Assembly: GCA_035605155.1 (NCBI GenBank)
Contig: DATNHC010000055.1
Coordinates: forward strand, 1-19,949
Source: VRUE01 sp035605155
GTDB lineage: Bacteria > Actinomycetota > Thermoleophilia > Solirubrobacterales > 70-9
Direction of reading: 5' to 3'
DNA length: 19,949 bases
The notes under the pieces are model-generated. The model had not been told where the DNA came from, did not search any database, and saw nothing but the letters and a program-made list of their open reading frames with translations. The position numbers and the translations under genes are program-made. Shown in pieces: positions 11,866 to 19,004 of the stretch (position 1 is its first letter; the number at the start of each line of letters is the position of its first letter).

Positions 11866-13199
11866 TAGAGGGCCAGCGACAAGGGCTCTTCGAGGAGGGA
11901 GCGGATGCGGGCCAGGAACTCGGCACCGGCGGCGCCGTAGAGGATGCGGTGGTCACAGGCGAGGTTGACGCGCATCAGGTGGGCACTGGCGATCGCGCCA
12001 TCGCGGACCACCGGACGCTCAGTAATGGCGCCGACCGCGAGAATCGCGGCCTGGGGAGGGTTGATCACCGCGGCGAAGCTGTCGATCCCGAACATGCCCA
12101 GGTTGGAGACGGTGAACGTTGCCCCGGAAAGCTCCGGCGGTGTGATCTGGCCGTCGCGCACTCGCTGCGCCAGCGTCCGCGACTCGCTTGCGATCTGCCG
12201 CAGGCTCTTCTGGTCTGCGTCGAAGACAGTCGGAACGACGAGCGCATCGTTCGCCGCCACCGCGACGCCGACGTTGACCCGCGAGTAGAGCTCGAAACGG
12301 CCGTCCCGGTAGGCCCCGTTGGCCCGCGGATGCTCGCGCAGTGCCAGGGCGCAGGCCTTGACCACCATGTCGTTGAACGATGGCACCACGTCACCCTCCT
12401 GTGCGGACGCCTTGATCTGCTTGCGCGCCTCGACCAGGCGGCTCATCTCGACCTCGGCCTCGAGGTAGAAGTGCGGCGCCGTCGCCTTCGACTCCGCCAT
12501 GCGACGGGCGACGGTCGACTGGAGCTTGGAGGGGTCTTCGTAGGTGGTCTCGCCCTTCGCTGTCTCGGGACGGGGGGTATCGACCGCGGGGCCCGTCGCG
12601 AGCGCGGGGGGGCCTGCGGGCGGGGGCGGGGCCTCCGTTCTCGGCCCCCCCGCGTCCGCGCCACCCGCGGAAGCTGCCTGCTCCACATCGGCCTTGACGA
12701 TGCGCCCACCCGGCCCTGAGCCTTGAAGCCGGGAAAGCTCGATGCTGCGCTCCTTCGCGATCCGCCGAGCTACCGGAGACGCCTTCGGACGACCGTCTTC
12801 GGCTGGAGCTGGTGAGGGCTTGGCCTCCGCCTTGTCCGCGGGTGGCGCCGTATGGGGGACCGCCCCCGAGGAAGCTTTAGCTACCGCAGGGGGCGGTGGG
12901 TCCCCTGCGGCGACAGGACCCGCGGTCGAGCGGTCTGAGCTTTCGCCGTCCCTACTCTCCCCGTCGCCCTCGCCGATCCGAGCGATCGGGGTGCCGATGG
13001 CGACGGTCTCGCCCTCTTGGACGAGAATCTCCGTAAGCGCACCCGCCACGTCGGCTTCGTACGCCATGTTCGCCTTGTCGGTCTCGATCTCCACCAGCTC
13101 ATCTCCCACGGCGACGTCGTCGCCCACTTGCTTGAGCCACTGCAGGATCGTTCCCTCCTCCATGGAGTCGGACAATCTGGGCATGACGACGTCAGGCAT
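11865..13199 (-). CDS. pdhC: Pyruvate/2-oxo acid dehydrogenase E2, dihydrolipoamide acyltransferase (444 aa)
   Basis: The core of the complex: it accepts the acyl group from E1 on its lipoyl arm and passes it to CoA. Domains: one lipoyl domain (2-76, lysine 42 in ETDKANMAYEAD); linker; peripheral-subunit-binding domain (139-172, ASPVARRIAKERSIELSRLQ... GRIVKADV); linker; catalytic domain (225-444), with the active-site His in CDHRILYGAAGAEFL. The Y-G-A variant after DHR, where many E2s have D-G-A, resembles cyanobacterial/plastid-type E2 proteins as I recall them. Both linkers coincide with palindromic repeats (residues 92-122 and 177-206). The start is the ATG at the lipoyl domain, with AGGGA a few bases upstream. 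It ends the pdhA-pdhB-pdhC run, 180 bases after pdhB. Whether the substrate is pyruvate or a branched-chain acid is not fully fixed by sequence. Confidence 0.93.
   Translation of the reverse strand: MPDVVMPRLSDSMEEGTILQWLKQVGDDVAVGDELVEIETDKANMAYEADVAGALTEILVQEGETVAIGTPIARIGEGDGESRDGESSDRSTAGPVAAGDPPPPAVAKASSGAVPHTAPPADKAEAKPSPAPAEDGRPKASPVARRIAKERSIELSRLQGSGPGGRIVKADVEQAASAGGADAGGPRTEAPPPPAGPPALATGPAVDTPRPETAKGETTYEDPSKLQSTVARRMAESKATAPHFYLEAEVEMSRLVEARKQIKASAQEGDVVPSFNDMVVKACALALREHPRANGAYRDGRFELYSRVNVGVAVAANDALVVPTVFDADQKSLRQIASESRTLAQRVRDGQITPPELSGATFTVSNLGMFGIDSFAAVINPPQAAILAVGAITERPVVRDGAIASAHLMRVNLACDHRILYGAAGAEFLARIRSLLEEPLSLAL
12584..12670 (-). repeat. Palindromic in-frame element, copy 2 (87 bp), in E2 linker 2
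   Basis: On the minus strand it runs from CCGCGGGT to CCCCGCGG and differs from copy 1 at about 8 of 87 positions. The stem change is compensatory: CTCGGG/CCCGAG in copy 1 is CGCGGG/CCCGCG here. It encodes residues 177-206, the Gly/Ala/Pro-rich linker between the subunit-binding and catalytic domains. Confidence 0.85.
12836..12925 (+). repeat. Palindromic in-frame element, copy 3 (90 bp), in E2 linker 1
   Basis: It shares the ends of copies 1 and 2 (CCGCGGGTGGCGC at the left, CGACAGGACCCGCGG at the right) but has a different hairpin core: CCGCCCCC/GGGGGCGG or, alternatively, CCGCAGGGG/CCCCTGCGG. It lies antisense in pdhC and encodes residues 92-122, between the lipoyl and subunit-binding domains. 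Its length is a multiple of three. Confidence 0.75.
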
Positions 13200-13224
13200 G
13201 AGCTGTCCCTGATCGTGGATGCTC

Positions 13225-13368
13225 GCGTGGGTGGCGTGGGGGTGGGGTGATCTCCGCCGCGCGGAGGCTGCTGAGGGCACGGTTTCGTCTTTCGGACCGC
13301 GATATCCCGTTGCCCGAAGCAGCGCGCAGCGCAAGGAGGGCACCCCACCCCCACGACAGGACCCGCGC
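13225..13368 (+). repeat. Palindromic element, copy 4 (144 bp), between pdhB and pdhC
   Basis: It begins GCGTGGGTGGCG and ends CACGACAGGACCCGCGC, the same ends as copies 1-3. A perfect 14-bp inverted pair, GTGGGGGTGGGGTG with CACCCCACCCCCAC, lies just inside. A second, imperfect stem (GCTGCT...AGCAGC with GGGCA/TGCCC) fills the centre. This is the only intergenic copy and explains most of the 180-base pdhB-pdhC gap. Confidence 0.75.
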
Positions 13369-13379
13369 GCCAACCCCGC

Positions 13380-14369
13380 TCACAGCGACCCCTCCAACGT
13401 AGCCAACGCCGCCTGCACCACATGCTCCTCATGCGGAATCGCCGCCTGCTCCAATCGCCGCGAGTAAGGCATGTGCACGTCGGCCCCGGTCACCCGCTGG
13501 ACCGGCGCATCGAGGTGGTCGAAGGCCTGCTCGGTGATCAGCGTCGCCAGGTTGGCGCCGACGCCGCCATGCGGCCAGCCCTCCTCGACGATCACCGCGC
13601 GGTTGGTCTTGCGCACCGACTCGAGGATCGTGTCGAGGTCGAGCGGGCGCAGGGTGCGCGGATCGATCACCTCGGCCGAGACGCTGTGCTCGTGAGCGAG
13701 CACCCGCGCCGCGTCCTGGGCGACGTGAGCCATCTTGAGGATGCCGACGATGGTCACGTCGGAGCCCTCGCAGCGCACCGCCGCCTCGCCGAAGTGCAGC
13801 AGCTCCTCCTCGTCCTCGGCGACCTCGCCGCGTCGTCCGTAAAGGCTCTCGTGCTCGATGAAGACCACCGGGTTGTCGTCGCGGATCGCGACCTTGAGCA
13901 GCGCCTTGCCGTCGGCCGGCGTCGAGGGACAGGCGACGAGCAGTCCCGGCACCTGCAGGAAGAGCGCCTCGAAGCTGTGCGAGTGGGTGGGGCCAAGCTG
14001 GTGGCCGCCGCCGCCGGGCATGCGGATCACCATCGGCACCCGCGCCTGGCCGTTGAACATGTAGGGGATCGCGGCGGCGTGGTTGACGATCTGGTCCAAG
14101 GCGAGCAAGGAGAAGTTGACCGTCATCAGCTCGACGATCGGCCGCAGCCCGGCCATCGCGGCGCCGACGCCCGTCCCGACGATCGTGTTCTCGGAGATCG
14201 GCGTATCGCGTACCCGCCGCTCGCCGAACTCGTCGAGCAGCCCTTCGGTCACCTTGAACGCGCCCTGGAAGACGCCGACGTCCTCACCCATCACCAGCAC
14301 CGCCTCGTCGCGGCGCATCTCCTCGGCCATTCCATCTCGGAGCGCCTCGCGCATGCGCAGCTCGGCCAT
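13380..14369 (-). CDS. pdhB: Pyruvate dehydrogenase E1 beta subunit (329 aa)
   Basis: The beta half of the thiamine-diphosphate E1, which decarboxylates the 2-oxo acid and reductively acylates the lipoyl arm of E2. Family landmarks: MREALRDGMAEEMRRD, VMGEDVGVFQGAFKVTEGL, VRDTPISENTIVGTGVGAA, RPIVELMTVNFSLLALDQIV with NHAAAIPYM, MPGGGGHQLGPTHSHSFEAL and VIDPRTLRPLDLDTI near the start of the last domain. Length is normal. Start ATG 14367-14369 has GGAGGG 7 bases upstream, and both lie in the 15-base end of a large inverted repeat that joins it to the pdhA stop codon. Partners are PdhA just upstream and PdhC downstream. Confidence 0.95.
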   Translation of the reverse strand: MAELRMREALRDGMAEEMRRDEAVLVMGEDVGVFQGAFKVTEGLLDEFGERRVRDTPISENTIVGTGVGAAMAGLRPIVELMTVNFSLLALDQIVNHAAAIPYMFNGQARVPMVIRMPGGGGHQLGPTHSHSFEALFLQVPGLLVACPSTPADGKALLKVAIRDDNPVVFIEHESLYGRRGEVAEDEEELLHFGEAAVRCEGSDVTIVGILKMAHVAQDAARVLAHEHSVSAEVIDPRTLRPLDLDTILESVRKTNRAVIVEEGWPHGGVGANLATLITEQAFDHLDAPVQRVTGADVHMPYSRRLEQAAIPHEEHVVQAALATLEGSL

Positions 14370-14535
14370 TAGTGATCCCTCCGGTAGGTCAGGTGCTGAG
14401 CTGGCGCGCGAAAACCGAGTCGGCCACGGACGCAGGGAGGCCAAATAGTGGTGACTATTTGGCCGACCGAGGACAAAGGCCGGCGAAGGTTTGCAGCCGC
14501 CAGATCAGTGCCTGAATTTGCCGGAGGGATCACTA
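14370..14535. repeat. 166-bp inverted repeat spanning the pdhA-pdhB junction
   Basis: Ends TAGTGATCCCTCCGG (14370-14384) and CCGGAGGGATCACTA (14521-14535) are perfect 15-base complements. Imperfect pairing continues inward through TCAGG/CCTGA, CTGA/TCAG and CTGGCG/CGCCAG to about base 37. A separate perfect 11-bp hairpin GGCCAAATAGT/ACTATTTGGCC with a 4-base loop sits at 14439-14464. The element is bounded by TA on each side, as in TA-duplicating MITEs. It contains both the pdhA stop codon and the pdhB ribosome binding site, so it could also control translation. Confidence 0.75.
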
Positions 14536-15738
14536 GTCCTCGACCTCCTCGGCCATCGGCGAATCCCCGCCCTCTTCGGCGACCTCGGGCTCGACGCCCT
14601 CCTGGGCATCCCCCTGCTCGGCCGGGTTGGGGCGCGGACCGTCGGGCTGCCCGGCGTAGGCGGCCCCGGCTTCGGCGAGCTCGCGTGCTGCCGCCGGCAT
14701 GTGGTCCTCGTGCTCACCGCGATGCGGCTCCGGGCTGCGCTCGTCGACTGCGTACCAGCCGGCATCGCTGTCGAGCACGTAAAGATTTTCGTAGAGCGTG
14801 TCGAGCGGCGGCTCGGGTGAGGCGTCGGCGAACTCGACCGCGGCCAGCACCGTCTCCTCAGCCTTCTCGCGCACCTCGTTCAACTCGCGCTCACCCAGGA
14901 CGCCGGCATCGATGCAGCGCCGGGCGAAGCTCTCGATCGGGTCTTTCGTCTGCCACTCCTCGACCTCCTCGCGCTCGCGGTAGACCTCGGGATCGGCAGC
15001 GGAGTGGCCGCGGTAGCGGTAGGTGAAGGCCTCGAGCATCGTCGGGCGGCGCTCCTCGCGGGCGAGCCGGATGCCCTCGGCGACCGCCTCGCGCACGGCC
15101 AGCACGTCCATGCCGTCGATCCGCTCGCCGGCGATGCCGTAGCCCTCGGCCTTCTTGGAGAGATCGGTCTGGGCGGAGTGACGCTCGACCGAGGTGCCCA
15201 TCCCGTAGAGGTTGTTCTCGACCAGGAAGAGGACTGGCAGGCTCCAGAGCGCAGCGAGGTTCATCGTCTCACCGAAGTTGCCGGCGTTGGAGGCGCCGTC
15301 GCCGAACATGCAGACGGTGACCGCGTCCTCGCCCTTGTACTCCGAGGCGAGCGCCAGGCCGGCGGCGATCGGCAGGTTGCCGCCGACGACGCCGTAGCCA
15401 CCCATGAAGCGGTGCTCGCGGTCGAAGATGTGCATCGAGCCGCCGCGCCCGCCGCTGGTCCCGTCGACCCGGCCGAAGAGCTCGCCCATCACGTGCTTGG
15501 GCTCGGTGCCGCGGGCGATCGCGTGGCCATGGGTGCGGTAGGTGCCGATCAGGTAGTCCTCCTCGCGCATCGCGGCGGCGACGCCGACGATCGTCGCCTC
15601 CTCGCCGATCGCCAGGTGCAGGAAGCCGCCCGCCTTGGCCCGCTGGTACTGGCGTCCGGCCTCTTCCTCGAAGCGGCGGATCAGCGCCATCTTCGCCAGC
15701 AGCTCGTAACAGGTAGAGGCGTCAGGCAGATCTGCCAT
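14533..15738 (-). CDS. pdhA: Pyruvate dehydrogenase E1 alpha subunit (401 aa)
   Basis: Alpha half of E1. Thiamine-diphosphate motif GDGASNAGNFGETMNLAALW... ENN (146-176); substrate/phosphorylation-loop equivalents TYRTHGHAIARG (66-77), GRGGSMHIFD (98-107) and YRYRGHSAADP (240-250). The usual E1 alpha ends near residue 322; here about 80 extra residues follow, acidic and low in complexity (AEQGDAQEGVEPEVAEEGGD and on to EVED). The TAG stop lies inside the end of the 166-bp inverted repeat, so the tail may have been shaped by that insertion. ATG 15736-15738 is chosen over an in-frame GTG nine bases upstream because AAGGTGG is correctly spaced for it. It begins 10 bases after the DsbA-like gene. 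Confidence 0.95.
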   Translation of the reverse strand: MADLPDASTCYELLAKMALIRRFEEEAGRQYQRAKAGGFLHLAIGEEATIVGVAAAMREEDYLIGTYRTHGHAIARGTEPKHVMGELFGRVDGTSGGRGGSMHIFDREHRFMGGYGVVGGNLPIAAGLALASEYKGEDAVTVCMFGDGASNAGNFGETMNLAALWSLPVLFLVENNLYGMGTSVERHSAQTDLSKKAEGYGIAGERIDGMDVLAVREAVAEGIRLAREERRPTMLEAFTYRYRGHSAADPEVYREREEVEEWQTKDPIESFARRCIDAGVLGERELNEVREKAEETVLAAVEFADASPEPPLDTLYENLYVLDSDAGWYAVDERSPEPHRGEHEDHMPAAARELAEAGAAYAGQPDGPRPNPAEQGDAQEGVEPEVAEEGGDSPMAEEVED

Positions 15739-15748
15739 TGAGGCCACC

Positions 15749-16339
15749 TTAGCTCGCGGCGGCGACCGCCTCCTCGAGTCTGTCGTCCCCCCAGAAGACC
15801 TCCTCGCCGACCCGCAGCGAGGGGACGCCGATCACGCCTCGCTCGGCGGCCTCGTCGGTCGCCTCGCGCAGCGCGTTTTTGACGCCTTCGGTATCGATTG
15901 CCTTGAGCACCGCGTTCGGATGCAGCTCGCAGGCGGCGGCGGCGATCAGCACGTTGTCGACCTCGCTGAGGTCGCGGCCGGCGGCAAATGCCTGACGGAA
16001 GCCGGCGAGGGCGAAGGAGACCGCGCGCCCGGTCTGCTTGGCAAAGGTCGCGGTGCGCATCGCCGCGAGCGTGTTACCCGGCCAGGGATCCGGCCAGGCC
16101 AACGGCGCCAGCCCGTACGCGGCGGCGCGCCGCTCGATCTCGGCAATGCCCTCCTCGCGCCCAGGGCCGTTCGCCCACGAGTCGCGGCCGAAGCGCTTGA
16201 ACAGCCCGCCGAGCAGGATCGGCTGCCACTCCGGCTGCTCCAGCCCGGCGCCGGCGAAGAGCCCGCTGATCCGCTCGGCGGTCAGGTACGCGTACGGCGA
16301 GCCGAGGTCGAAGTAGAAAGTCGCGCGGTGAGCGCTCAA
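15749..16339 (-). CDS. DsbA-family / 2-hydroxychromene-2-carboxylate isomerase-like protein (196 aa)
   Basis: A thioredoxin-fold protein of the HCCA-isomerase branch. ATFYFDLGSPYAYL near the N terminus has S-P-Y-A where oxidoreductases have C-x-x-C, so it is a glutathione-transferase-kappa-like or isomerase-type member, not a disulfide oxidase. Then WQPILLGGLFKRFG, WPGNTLAAMRTATFA and, at the C terminus, RGVIGVPSLRVGEEVFWGDD with the cis-proline and F-W-G-x-D-R-L signature. The TTG start overlaps the lpdA stop by 4 bases (TTGA), so it is coupled to lpdA and sits between lpdA and pdhA. Why it belongs in the PDH run is unclear; its substrate is unknown. Confidence 0.85.
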   Translation of the reverse strand: MSAHRATFYFDLGSPYAYLTAERISGLFAGAGLEQPEWQPILLGGLFKRFGRDSWANGPGREEGIAEIERRAAAYGLAPLAWPDPWPGNTLAAMRTATFAKQTGRAVSFALAGFRQAFAAGRDLSEVDNVLIAAAACELHPNAVLKAIDTEGVKNALREATDEAAERGVIGVPSLRVGEEVFWGDDRLEEAVAAAS

Positions 16340-17703
16340 GCGTGGATCGCCCAGCCGTCGACCGCCCGCGCGGCATCGAGGATCGCCTCGGAGATCGTCG
16401 GGTGGGGGTGGACGATGCGGGCCAGCTCCTGGTAGCCGCCCTCCAGGGCCATCGTCGCGACCAGCTCGGCGACCATGTCGCAGGCGCGGTTGCCGACCAC
16501 GTGGGCGCCGAGCAGCTCGCCGTACTGGGCGTCGACGACGAGCTTGACCAGGCCGTCCTTGTCGTCGTAGACGGTGGCGCCGCCGACCCCACCGAGCTTC
16601 TGCTTGCCGACCTTGATCTCGTGTCCGGCCTCCTTGGCCGCCGCCTCGGTGAGGCCGACACTGGCCACCTGCGGGTGGCAGAAGGTCGCTCCGGCGACGA
16701 GGTTCTGGTCGACCGGGTGGGTCGGCTCTCCGGCAGCGTGCTCCACCGCGACCACGCCCTCCTCGGAGGCCTTGTGGGCCAGCGCCTTGGTGCCCGTCAG
16801 GTCGCCGATCGCGTAGACCTTCTGGTTTGAGGTGCGGCCGTACTCGTCGACCTTGACCTTGCCTTTGTCGGTCAGCTCGACGCCGGTCTCCGAAAGTCCG
16901 AGCCCATCGACGTCGGCGGCCCGCCCGCCCGCGATGCAGAGGTAGTCGACCTCGACCGACTCCTGGCCGTAGGTCAGCTTGACCGAGCCTTCACCTGCCT
17001 CGACGTTCTCGACCGGGGTGCCGGTGGAGATCGTGACGTTCTGCTTCTTGAAGGCACGCTCGACGATCCTCGCCATGTCCTTGTCCTCGGCGGGCAGGAT
17101 CTGGTCGAGCATCTCGATCAGCACCACCTCGGTGCCAAAGCGGCCGTAGGCGGAGGCGATCTCCGAGCCCGACGCGCCCGCGCCGACGACGGCGATCTTC
17201 TCCGGACGGGATGGGAGCGACCAGGCGCCCCAGGTGTCGACGACGCGGCCGCCGAACTCGACGCCAGGGATGGGCAGCGCGACCGAGCCCGTGGCGAGCA
17301 CGACGGTCCCGGCCTCGTAGGCGTCGCCGCCGACCTTGACGTTGCCCTCGGGGGTGAGCGAGCCCTCGCCCTCGATCAGGGCGATCTTGCTCTTGTCCCA
17401 GAGCATCTTGACGCCGCTCGAGAGCGACTCGGAGACCGCGGCGCGCCGCTTGCCGAGCGCCTCCCAGTCGAGCGAGACGTCCTTGGCGACGACGCCGAGC
17501 TCGGCGCCCTCGCGTGCCTGGTCATAGATCTCTGCCGTGCGCAGCACGGTCTTGGCCGGTATGCAGGCGTAGTTGAGGCAGCGCCCACCGGGCTTGTCCC
17601 GCTCGACCACAGCCGTCTTCTTGCCCAGCTGGGCGGCGCGGATCGCGGCAACGTAGCCGCCCGGGCCCCCGCCGATGACGATCACGTCGTAGGAATCCGC
17701 CAC
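16336..17703 (-). CDS. lpdA: Dihydrolipoyl dehydrogenase E3 (455 aa)
   Basis: The flavoprotein that reoxidises dihydrolipoyl groups of E2 with NAD. FAD site YDVIVIGGGPGGYVAAIRAA (5-24), redox disulfide C42/C47 in GGRCLNYACIPAKT, second dinucleotide site AVVGAGASGSEIASAYGRFG, YAIGDLTG, and the C-terminal catalytic HPHPTISEAI. The alanine in C-L-N-Y-A-C (usually N-V-G) is a mild variant. Start is a GTG with no ribosome binding site, but TAGGCT stands exactly 8 bases before it (17717-17712), suggesting a leaderless internal promoter. Its stop overlaps the next gene. It serves the E1/E2 subunits encoded downstream. Confidence 0.96.
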   Translation of the reverse strand: MADSYDVIVIGGGPGGYVAAIRAAQLGKKTAVVERDKPGGRCLNYACIPAKTVLRTAEIYDQAREGAELGVVAKDVSLDWEALGKRRAAVSESLSSGVKMLWDKSKIALIEGEGSLTPEGNVKVGGDAYEAGTVVLATGSVALPIPGVEFGGRVVDTWGAWSLPSRPEKIAVVGAGASGSEIASAYGRFGTEVVLIEMLDQILPAEDKDMARIVERAFKKQNVTISTGTPVENVEAGEGSVKLTYGQESVEVDYLCIAGGRAADVDGLGLSETGVELTDKGKVKVDEYGRTSNQKVYAIGDLTGTKALAHKASEEGVVAVEHAAGEPTHPVDQNLVAGATFCHPQVASVGLTEAAAKEAGHEIKVGKQKLGGVGGATVYDDKDGLVKLVVDAQYGELLGAHVVGNRACDMVAELVATMALEGGYQELARIVHPHPTISEAILDAARAVDGWAIHA

Positions 17704-17732
17704 TGAAGCTGAGCCTATAGAACGTGCGTGCT

Positions 17733-18239
17733 CTACTCGCGGCTGGGCATCTGGATCCGCGCCATCGCCTTGACCATGAAGAAGAAGAAGGCGCCGGCGG
17801 CCACCAGCAGGACAAGCGTCCCAACGATCTCCGCGATCGACGAGGCAGCGGCGACGAGGCCGAAGAAGGCGCTGAAGAGGATGAAGACCAGCACCAGCTG
17901 AAAGCCGAGGACTGCCCAGTAGCGGGCGCGCCACATGCCCCAGGCCATGATCCCCATAAGAAGGGCTGGCGCCAATGCTTGGACGAAGCGCGGGCGCTCG
18001 CCGTCGACCTCGGTTCCCGCCATGTAGCCGATGGCTATCGATATCGCGATCAGGGCGGATACCACGGCGCCGAGCGTCACCACTCGCGGCCGCTCCCCTG
18101 TGGCCAGCGGCTCGAGCGCTTCCCGCGCTTCCCGATTGCGCTCCTCCGCCCGGGCGTAGCCGCGCTCCATGCGCTCGCGCGGGTCGCGAGAGGCGCCGCG
18201 CCGCTTGCGCTTGCGCGGGTTGGACGCCTGGTCAGCCAC
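17733..18239 (-). CDS. Small membrane protein with four predicted helices (168 aa)
   Basis: A basic, charged N-terminal 60 residues (NPRKRKRRGASRDPRERMER, then a charged helix) is followed by four membrane segments: VVTLGAVVSALIAISIAIGY, FVQALAPALLMGIMAWGMW, YWAVLGFQLVLVFILFSAFF and IAEIVGTLVLLVAAGAFFFF. The C-terminal tail is KAMARIQMPSRE. GTG 18237-18239 overlaps the end of thiE by 8 bases and has GGGAGG 9 bases upstream inside thiE, so it is the second gene of the thiE unit. No family is recognised; similar small unknown membrane proteins are common in actinobacteria. Confidence 0.75.
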   Translation of the reverse strand: MADQASNPRKRKRRGASRDPRERMERGYARAEERNREAREALEPLATGERPRVVTLGAVVSALIAISIAIGYMAGTEVDGERPRFVQALAPALLMGIMAWGMWRARYWAVLGFQLVLVFILFSAFFGLVAAASSIAEIVGTLVLLVAAGAFFFFMVKAMARIQMPSRE

Positions 18240-18918
18240 CCGGCGCCGCCTCCCCGAGCGGCGCGAAGGCGTTGCGCAGTTCTTCGGCCGCCGCGGCGGG
18301 GTCCCCGGCGTCGCGGATCGCACGCACCACGCAGAGCCGTCGCGCTCCGGCGTCAACCACCTGGGGCGCTGTCGACGGGTCGATGCCGCCGATTGCGAAG
18401 AAGGGATGGGGGGCCCTGGCGACGGCGTGGCGGATCAGATCGAGTCCGACTGCCGGCCGTCCCTCCTTGGTCGGCGTCTCCCAGATCGGACCGACGCTCA
18501 GATAGTCGACCGGCTGCTCGGCCGAGGTCGCGATCTGCCCTTCGGAGTGGGTCGAGAGGCCGACGATCGCGTCGGGGCCGAGCGCCGCACGCGCCTCGCT
18601 CGCCGGTATGTCCTCCTGGCCGACGTGGACACCGTCGGCATTGCAGGCACGGGCCAGACCGGGGTCGTCGTTGACGACGAAGAGGGCGCTGTAGGTGTCG
18701 CAGAGGCGGCGGAATGTGAGCGCGGAGCGCTCGATCTCGCGCTGCGGAAGCCGCTTCTCGCGCAGCTGGACGATGTCGACGCCGCCGCCCAGCGCCGCCC
18801 GCAGCAGCGGCTCGGGGTCCTCACCGTGCGGGCGCGCGTCGCAGCAGAGGTAGAGCCGCGCCGTGCGCAGCCGCTCGCGGCGCAGCGGTCCTTTGGCATC
18901 AGAAGTGGCAAGGCTCAC
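18232..18918 (-). CDS. thiE: Thiamine-phosphate synthase ThiE (228 aa)
   Basis: Joins HMP-pyrophosphate and the thiazole phosphate into thiamine phosphate. TIM-barrel motifs: RLYLCCDARP (21-30), VDIVQLREK (47-55), FVVNDDPGLA (80-89), ADGVHVGQEDIP (94-105), IVGLSTHS (118-125), YLSVGPIWETPTKEG (139-153) and PFFAIGGIDP. The frame stays open upstream through a palindrome, but the GTG at 18916-18918 is preferred: a good -10 (GATAAT, 18930-18925) ends 6 bases before it, implying a leaderless message. If so, thiE is not under the TPP riboswitch, which faces the other way. Its product, as thiamine diphosphate, is the cofactor of the E1 encoded downstream. Confidence 0.93.
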   Translation of the reverse strand: MSLATSDAKGPLRRERLRTARLYLCCDARPHGEDPEPLLRAALGGGVDIVQLREKRLPQREIERSALTFRRLCDTYSALFVVNDDPGLARACNADGVHVGQEDIPASEARAALGPDAIVGLSTHSEGQIATSAEQPVDYLSVGPIWETPTKEGRPAVGLDLIRHAVARAPHPFFAIGGIDPSTAPQVVDAGARRLCVVRAIRDAGDPAAAAEELRNAFAPLGEAAPGG

Positions 18919-18943
18919 CCCTCGATTATCACCGGGCGCGGGG

Positions 18944-18987
18944 GTGTCTGACTTAACCCACGAAATATCGTGGTCAAAGTCAGACAC
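18944..18987. repeat. 44-bp nested palindrome between thiE and thiO
   Basis: GTGTCTGACTT (18944-18954) and AAGTCAGACAC (18977-18987) are perfect 11-base complements; inside, CCACGA and TCGTGG form a second 6-bp stem around AATA. It is less GC-rich than its surroundings. It lies upstream of both divergent genes, so it may be an operator, a cruciform, or a copy of a dispersed repeat. Confidence 0.7.
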
Positions 18988-19004
18988 GCCGCTTGAGGGG
19001 GGTA

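Noticed and set aside
12540..12940. CRISPR-like repeat array suggested by several repeated GC-rich units
   Set aside because: Units are in opposite orientations, irregularly spaced, in frame within pdhC, and lack spacers of uniform length.
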